Positions 59,923 through 64,000 of a stretch of DNA of 64,000 nt are shown one piece after another. Made by a program: the position numbers and the translations under genes. The DNA comes from Alphaproteobacteria bacterium MarineAlpha11_Bin1 (GTDB lineage: Bacteria > Pseudomonadota > Alphaproteobacteria > MPNO01 > UBA830): positions 124,001-188,000 of the forward strand of contig PTJZ01000004.1 of the NCBI GenBank assembly GCA_002937455.1, read 5' to 3'. The notes below the pieces were generated by a model. The model had not been told where the DNA came from. It ran no database searches and worked only from the letters and a program-made list of their open reading frames with translations. Numbering within the stretch: position 1 is the first letter of the stretch; each line of letters opens with the position of its first letter.

Positions 59923-59933
59923 CACGCTACCGC
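59923..59933 (-). promoter_or_regulatory. ops-like element (RfaH-type recruitment site)
   Basis: The coding (minus) strand reads GCGGTAGCGTG here, preceded by T; the Escherichia coli ops element is GGCGGTAGCGTG, so 11 of 12 bases match. It lies 55 bases after the NusG-paralogue stop and about 85 bases before pseB, the expected place for recruitment of an RfaH-type factor. A similar 11-of-12 match occurs on the plus strand at 27678, in the wrong orientation inside a gene, so the match by itself is not rare. Confidence 0.5.
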
Positions 59934-59988
59934 ACGACGGGTGCCATGCGACAGCCGCATAAATTGATTGAAACCACCAAATCAGCGC

Positions 59989-60492
59989 TTAGCCGAAGAC
60001 TTCAATCGTATCCACGGGGACGGTGGTGCGTACCCTCCGCCCCATAAGCTCAAGCAGAACGATAACGCGTTCGTCATCGGTCCTACCCTCGAATAGGCCT
60101 ATGCGATCGACCATCGCTCCAGCCGTTATCTGAACGGTGTCCCCGCTACTCAACTTCATGCGCTTGCCGGGGCTTACTTGGCCGGTCGCATTTTCCGCAT
60201 CTCTAATTTCTTCTACGATACCGTCCGGTACCGGCGCGGGGCTTTCTTGATGACAAATCATATAGAGGACGCCAATAGTTGACATGATTTTGCGCCAGGG
60301 CTCTGCGTCGAGGTCTAGACTGACAAATAGATATCTTGGGAACAGCGGGCGTGGGCGCCAGCTTACTTTCCGGGCATGACTGATCCGACGAGAATAGAGA
60401 GGCAGGTAGACGGAAAAGCCCTGGCGTTCCAGATGGTGCCGTGCTTTCTGCTCCCCGTTTGCGTGGGTATGAACTACATACCAGCGTTTCAT
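59989..60492 (-). CDS. NusG-paralogue transcription antiterminator (RfaH/UpxY-like)
   Basis: 167 residues, length close to RfaH. An NGN domain (about 1-105) begins MKRWYVVHTHANGEQKARHHL, with QGFSVYLPLY and PLFPRYLFVSLD signatures. A C-terminal KOW domain (SGDTVQITAGAMVDRIGLFEG) follows. Specialised NusG paralogues load on RNA polymerase at ops-type sites and prevent early termination in long polysaccharide operons. This one lies at the head of a run of about 59 kb of same-strand genes and directly before an ops-like sequence, so this operon is the likely target. Confidence 0.92.
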   Translation of the reverse strand: MKRWYVVHTHANGEQKARHHLERQGFSVYLPLYSRRISHARKVSWRPRPLFPRYLFVSLDLDAEPWRKIMSTIGVLYMICHQESPAPVPDGIVEEIRDAENATGQVSPGKRMKLSSGDTVQITAGAMVDRIGLFEGRTDDERVIVLLELMGRRVRTTVPVDTIEVFG

Positions 60493-60495
60493 CGC

Positions 60496-61185
60496 CTAAT
60501 CTTCTGCGAATTTCGGTTGTTCGCGTGAAATATTGAGCAGCGCTATCGTCAGAATACGGTCGGCGGGGACACTCTTGCTAAGCCGATCGAATATTTCCTG
60601 TGGCCTACTAGTGTCCGTCACTAAGACAGCTTTCACCTTATTCCCAAGATCGGACAGGTTAGCTGCGACCGGCAGTCCAACATATTCCGCCCGTCCAGAA
60701 TCGTCGTCGGATAATGTCATGTCGTCGACAATGCCCACAATTTCGATATTATTTTCGCGGGCACACAGCGTCGCGATTTCCGTTACGTCGCTGCAACCGG
60801 CAAGTGCTACGCGCTCCCAGCCTTTTTCTGCGCACATAGCAAAAACATCAGAGCATTGCCGTCGTGCTTGCCGAAAGAAATTGAAAGAATTCAAAAGATA
60901 AGTGGATGTCAGCCTACTTTTTTCAGCGAATCCACTGGGTGTCAGATAGTAGGCGTAGCGATTGCGCGGCGCCTGATTAACTTTGATCAGGCCCTTGCGG
61001 ACGCAGCGCTTGAGGTAGGCGTTTGCAAGGCCGAGGGCAATATCCAGATCGCGGGCAATCGAGCGTTGCGTGACAGCGCTATTTTCCCCCACCGCATTGA
61101 GCAATCCAAGGGTGATTTCGATTTCAGACCCATCGCCTGCGGGGCGACTTTGTCTCGTCTCAAGTTTTTCTGTGTTCTGTATCAT
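60496..61185 (-). CDS. Winged-helix transcriptional regulator
   Basis: About 229 residues. The N-terminal part has a MarR-like winged helix (TQRSIARDLDIALGLANAYLKRCVRKGLI, then the wing NRYAYYLTPSGFAEK). The C-terminal part is a Rossmann-like domain (WERVALAGCSDVTEIATLCA, EIVGIVDD) similar to ligand- or sugar-binding regions. Such proteins often sit with NusG paralogues at the head of polysaccharide loci in alphaproteobacteria. I prefer ATG 61185; a TTG at 61227 would add 14 residues. Stop is three bases before the NusG-type start. It may sense a metabolite and control the island. Confidence 0.82.
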   Translation of the reverse strand: MIQNTEKLETRQSRPAGDGSEIEITLGLLNAVGENSAVTQRSIARDLDIALGLANAYLKRCVRKGLIKVNQAPRNRYAYYLTPSGFAEKSRLTSTYLLNSFNFFRQARRQCSDVFAMCAEKGWERVALAGCSDVTEIATLCARENNIEIVGIVDDMTLSDDDSGRAEYVGLPVAANLSDLGNKVKAVLVTDTSRPQEIFDRLSKSVPADRILTIALLNISREQPKFAED

Positions 61186-61227
61186 GACTTTATCGGATTT
61201 GATATATCGTTCGTGTAATGAACGCAA

Positions 61228-61369
61228 CGAAATATTGTTTATTTTGAATGTATACCGTGTCGATGTGGTGCAGAACCGACCTCACAGGGCGGTATGTTCA
61301 CACTATGAATCCTACTTCAATTCATGGTAATTCAGTGTACTAGATCTTTTTTCTTGGGTAGATGACGAA
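61228..61369. promoter_or_regulatory. Divergent intergenic region, likely promoter zone of the island
   Basis: AT-rich spacer between the winged-helix gene (minus) and the APS-kinase-like gene (plus). A TATACA at 61249-61254 on the minus strand could be a -10 hexamer for the long operon, but I see no convincing -35. The region is the only sizeable space upstream of the head genes. Assignment rests on position and composition. Confidence 0.35.
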
Positions 61370-61885
61370 TTGATTAAACAGCCCGATACAATCTGGATAA
61401 TCGGCCCTCCCTGCGTTGGAAAGACCACCCTTGCCCGACTTGTGGTCACCCATTGTAGAAAAAGGAAACTTCCTGCTATGCTTTTGGATGGAGATGAAAT
61501 TCGCAAGATCCATGATACCAGCCTCGGATATGATCCTGCGTCCCGACGAAAGCAAACCTTGCGTGTTCAGAAGTTGACGCGATGGGTGCTTAACCAAGAT
61601 GTTCTGCCGATTATTGCGATCATCCACCCGTTTCAGGATGATCGAGTCGCATGCCGTGAGATGTTTTCTGGGTATTTCGAAGTTTCTTTGTCATGTGGAA
61701 TAAAAGAGCGTATTCGTCGGGACACCAAAAAGCTTTATCTACCCGCGCTACGCCGCGAAAAAAGCCATGTGGTAGGAGTGGACATACCCTTTGAAGATCC
61801 CGTCACTGCAGATCTCGAACTCGATACTGGTGAATCTAACCCGCAAGAACTTCTTCAGGCGGTGCTGGCGAAGACCGGGTTATAG
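61370..61885 (+). CDS. APS-kinase-like (CysC-type) P-loop kinase
   Basis: 171 residues, TTG start. Walker A GPPCVGKTT at about residues 12-20, LDGDEIRKIHD and LGYDPASRRKQTLRVQKL as in adenylylsulfate kinase, and HPFQDDRVACREMF where CysC has the ISP-x-R region. CysC phosphorylates APS to PAPS, the donor for sulfation. It stands alone on the plus strand, with no sulfurylase or sulfotransferase visible. It might instead phosphorylate another nucleotide or sugar, as seen in some glycan loci. Confidence 0.8.
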   Translation: MIKQPDTIWIIGPPCVGKTTLARLVVTHCRKRKLPAMLLDGDEIRKIHDTSLGYDPASRRKQTLRVQKLTRWVLNQDVLPIIAIIHPFQDDRVACREMFSGYFEVSLSCGIKERIRRDTKKLYLPALRREKSHVVGVDIPFEDPVTADLELDTGESNPQELLQAVLAKTGL

Positions 61886-61945
61886 ATGCTAACCGTTACT
61901 GGATGCAGCTTTCGTCGATGTTAATATATTAGCAGGCGCCGGGCC

Positions 61946-61976
61946 CTCTGCGAAATAATCGTTGGGTCGGGCAGAG
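61946..61976. terminator. Weak inverted repeat between convergent genes
   Basis: CTCTGC at 61946-61951 and GCAGAG at 61971-61976 could form a six-pair stem with a 19-base loop in the spacer where the APS-kinase-like gene and the dioxygenase-like gene converge. No clear T-run follows in either direction, so it is a weak candidate for a terminator. Confidence 0.2.
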
Positions 61977-62027
61977 ATTTCCTCAGACTAACGATGATGC
62001 CCCAAGAGCGTTGATTGCATGACATTT

Positions 62028-63389
62028 TTATTCATTTATGGGGGTCCAAGTCGACGTGTCGTGACGACCGCGTCTTAATGCGCCGGGGACATCAAAAGTG
62101 TTACTCATCTCGTAATGATCAAGATACGTAGTTCCCTCGCCGTTCCCCATTTTAATGAGGGATCCGTTTCCAAAAAACCCACAGCGAACATACGCGTTAA
62201 CCCAAAGCGTATCGCGGTCGGCAAGAGATTGTTCAGCAACCGCACCATCGGGCATTTCCCAGCGAAAAATCGGATTTCCTCCGGTCACCATATAGTGTGT
62301 GACGCTATGATCCATCAGATCCAAATCGCCTTTAGTTTCTGGTTTATCAACCTTAAAAAACAGGCCCATTAAATCTGGGTGCTGGGGTGAGACTGACATT
62401 GACGCTACTGTGTAGGATTTAAAACGGCGTATAGAAGCCCTTGAATCTTGGACGGTACACCAGGATCTACCAATCCTGTCTACATTTTTGACATTTGGCA
62501 TAAGAAGACGGTAATCGCACCCGAGGAGAAGAGCGATTTTTTTTAGACCGTCTGTCGACAGCGCTGTAGAGTCGCCGCCTAAAAATGAAGGAATAGAATT
62601 GTCTCCCACGCCAACCCGTTTACCGAGGGTTTCAGCATCGTATCCATGTCGTTCCATAAGCGTTCTAAGCGCGAAGCCCCCAAAAGCATCCTCGTTGATA
62701 GTGGAGAGCATGTTTTCGTATGATTTATCAGACCAAGCATTTGATACGTTCACGAACGATTCCAGATTGGACTTGATAGTATAGGATAGAATTTGGGTGG
62801 GTTCGTTACTATGGCGAGCGTATGTGTGTGGGCAGTAAGGAGGTTCGAGGTAGGAGTCACCTAGTATCCAGTCTGAATCTTCTTCCTTATTGGCATAGAA
62901 CGGGTGGTAAGTATCTTCGGTCGGTTTCTCGGACCATAACCCTTGGATATGCCCAGGCCCTAAATTGATGGTTATTGCTGGTTCTAAGTGGCCGTTGTTT
63001 TGGGTCGGTATCTGGTCAGGCGGACATAGAATGTCGATCAAAACTGGTGCGATAAAGCCTTGGGGCGCTGGCAGGCTATAGTAGTTGTAGAAATGAATGC
63101 CCCCACGTTGGATCTCTCGGCAGGTTGCTAAAACTTCTTCTTTCGACATATAGATGACATCTGGAGCCGCTTGGTTTTCGAAAACAAGATCTCCGATCCC
63201 AATGTTTAACACATCAGCAATTCTCGAGGTCTCATCCGCAGATATTCGTTTGTTGGCTTGGCCAACGGCAAGGTCAGAAATAACCGTAAAATCAACATCG
63301 CTGCGCTTTGCGACCATCTTGGGGGTCATTTTGCGTGCGTTCATCCAATGCATCAGCCGATAGGCGTCGATTTCAACTTCGCTCGTCAT
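62028..63389 (-). CDS. Hydroxyethylphosphonate dioxygenase/methylphosphonate synthase-family protein
   Basis: 453 residues, near the length of HepD and MpnS. Two repeats, each a helical HTH-like part then a cupin: MTPKMVAKRSDVDFTVISDL, and HGYDAETLGKRVGVGDNSIPSFL in the second half. Candidate iron ligands: H147 (GPGHIQG), E182 and H188 in LEPPYCPHTY; R95 and Y103 match, with eight-residue spacing, the phosphonate-contact pair I recall in HepD. Glu at 182, not a hydrophobic residue, favours HepD-type chemistry (2-hydroxyethylphosphonate to hydroxymethylphosphonate and formate). Encoded 66 bases after phnE. Can be mistaken for an XRE regulator. Confidence 0.72.
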   Translation of the reverse strand: MTSEVEIDAYRLMHWMNARKMTPKMVAKRSDVDFTVISDLAVGQANKRISADETSRIADVLNIGIGDLVFENQAAPDVIYMSKEEVLATCREIQRGGIHFYNYYSLPAPQGFIAPVLIDILCPPDQIPTQNNGHLEPAITINLGPGHIQGLWSEKPTEDTYHPFYANKEEDSDWILGDSYLEPPYCPHTYARHSNEPTQILSYTIKSNLESFVNVSNAWSDKSYENMLSTINEDAFGGFALRTLMERHGYDAETLGKRVGVGDNSIPSFLGGDSTALSTDGLKKIALLLGCDYRLLMPNVKNVDRIGRSWCTVQDSRASIRRFKSYTVASMSVSPQHPDLMGLFFKVDKPETKGDLDLMDHSVTHYMVTGGNPIFRWEMPDGAVAEQSLADRDTLWVNAYVRCGFFGNGSLIKMGNGEGTTYLDHYEMSNTFDVPGALRRGRHDTSTWTPINE

Positions 63390-63455
63390 GTTTTGACTTT
63401 CAAATTTTGTGTTTGTTAGTGATCAAAGCTAAATCCTAGTTTTTGAGCTACCTTC

Positions 63456-64000
63456 TCAGATCAGTCGGGTGCGTATGCGTTGAGTTATAACTTCGAGGAG
63501 CACAACTGTAATGAAGATAACCAGAAGAATTGTTGCTACGTGATCATAGTCGAATAGATCCCAGCGGCCCTTTAATTCGGTACCTATGCCCCCTGCCCCT
63601 ACAACGCCGAGAACAGTCGCCGTTCGAATGTTCCTCTCTAGGATATACTGTATGTAGGCGTAATACTGCGGGAGTACTTGGGGGATAACGGCGTAGCGCA
63701 GGACTTTGATAAGGTTCGCGCCTGTCCCTCTGAGAGCGACCTGTGGCCCCGGGTCTGCATTCTCAATCTCGTCCGCGAAAAATTTTCCAAGGAAGCCACT
63801 CGTGTGCAATGCTAGTGCTATAATTCCGGCGACTGGGCCAAAGCCGTACATCAGCACGAAAAACAAGGCGAGTATTAGTTCAGGCATGGCGCGGTTAAAG
63901 CTGCAAATAGCTCTTGCGATTTGATATCCAGCTCTATGAGGTGAGTAGTTTTTGGCGCCGAAAAACGCCAATGGCATCGAGAGCAAAATAGAAAACACGG
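63456..64000 (-). CDS. phnE: Phosphonate ABC transporter permease PhnE (5' part outside window)
   Basis: About 180 C-terminal residues of an ABC permease; the frame is open to the right edge, so the N-terminus is missing. Several membrane helices, the AIRCSFNRAMPELILAL-type region, the EEA-like loop with DPGPQVALRGTGANLIKVLRYAVIPQVLP, and GVVGAGGIGTEL are characteristic of PhnE. Works with PhnC (ATPase) and PhnD (binding protein) in phosphonate uptake. It precedes the HepD-like gene by 66 bases in the same direction, suggesting co-transcription. Confidence 0.88.
   Translation of the reverse strand, partial: VFSILLSMPLAFFGAKNYSPHRAGYQIARAICSFNRAMPELILALFFVLMYGFGPVAGIIALALHTSGFLGKFFADEIENADPGPQVALRGTGANLIKVLRYAVIPQVLPQYYAYIQYILERNIRTATVLGVVGAGGIGTELKGRWDLFDYDHVATILLVIFITVVLLEVITQRIRTRLI

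Noticed and set aside
62028..63389. Reading of this protein as an XRE-type regulator
   Set aside because: It is far longer than such regulators, has two HTH-cupin repeats and candidate iron ligands, and follows a phosphonate permease gene.
1..64000. Search for tRNA, rRNA, CRISPR, insertion sequences and phage genes
   Set aside because: No cloverleaf, array of direct repeats, transposase or integrase was seen by reading; weak ones could be missed without tools.

Overview
The window reads as a surface-glycan (O-antigen, capsule or flagellin-glycan) biosynthesis island from a Gram-negative bacterium, most likely an alphaproteobacterium. The taxonomic guess rests on gene style (TopA-like C-terminal repeats of alphaproteobacterial type, a winged-helix plus NusG-paralogue head, frequent TTG/GTG starts) and is an inference. 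Almost every gene lies on the minus strand. They are packed end to end, often with 4-base ATGA/GTGA/TTGA overlaps, over about 60 kb. No gap between genes exceeds 300 bases. I saw no tRNA, rRNA, CRISPR array or insertion sequence.

Reading in the direction of transcription, from high to low coordinates: (1) 64.0-61.4 kb holds a phosphonate permease (phnE, cut by the window edge), a hydroxyethylphosphonate-dioxygenase-like protein, and a lone plus-strand APS-kinase-like gene. (2) 61.2-59.9 kb is the island head: a winged-helix protein, an RfaH-type NusG paralogue, and an ops-like element on the coding strand just before the first sugar gene. (3) 59.8-46 kb is a pseudaminic-acid-type module: pseB, pseC, a HisH plus HisF-PseA fusion system for an amidino group, an SpsF-like cytidylyltransferase, a PseG-acetyltransferase fusion, pseI, and accessory ATP-grasp, TylF-type methyltransferase, epimerase, IMPase-like, PIG-L and PhyH proteins. 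One transferase gene (55.9-57.6 kb) runs antisense inside it. (4) 44.8-36.3 kb is a legionaminic-type module: legB, a CBS-nucleotidyltransferase like PtmE, legC, neuB/legI, neuC/legG, a NeuD-type acetyltransferase and a formyltransferase, plus an unrecognised 478-residue protein. (5) 36.3-29.7 kb carries a methyltransferase, a large B12-type radical SAM protein, a large putative surface-glycan transferase, and a radical SAM/SPASM protein with an N-terminal domain resembling topoisomerase I repeats. (6) 29.7-19.8 kb looks like one or two further ulosonic-acid modules: NeuA, a divergent NeuB, SpsF-like, Gfo/Idh, a GSA-type aminotransferase, an HpcH-type aldolase, a KdsB-like enzyme and a second Gfo/Idh. 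(7) 19.8-15.3 kb is a decoration cassette: SxtJ, DUF5989-like small protein, carbamoyltransferase, methyltransferase, SGNH protein. (8) 15.3-11.1 kb is an AroB-like cyclase module with SIS, HAD, SDR and D-2-hydroxyacid dehydrogenase genes. (9) 11.1-1 kb has a heparinase-like protein, a GtrA/small-membrane/GT39-type set with a GT2, a C-methyl-sugar module, a Gfo/Idh, a GT4 transferase and a WbpV-like epimerase cut by the left edge.

Taken together, the island probably makes several CMP-activated nine-carbon-type acidic sugars and other rare sugars, decorates them (acetyl, formyl, methyl, carbamoyl, amidino) and transfers them to a surface polymer or protein. No flippase, polymerase, ABC exporter or flagellin gene lies in this window, so the acceptor and export route cannot be read here. 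By eye the left third is more AT-rich than the 33-59 kb part, which suggests a mosaic origin.
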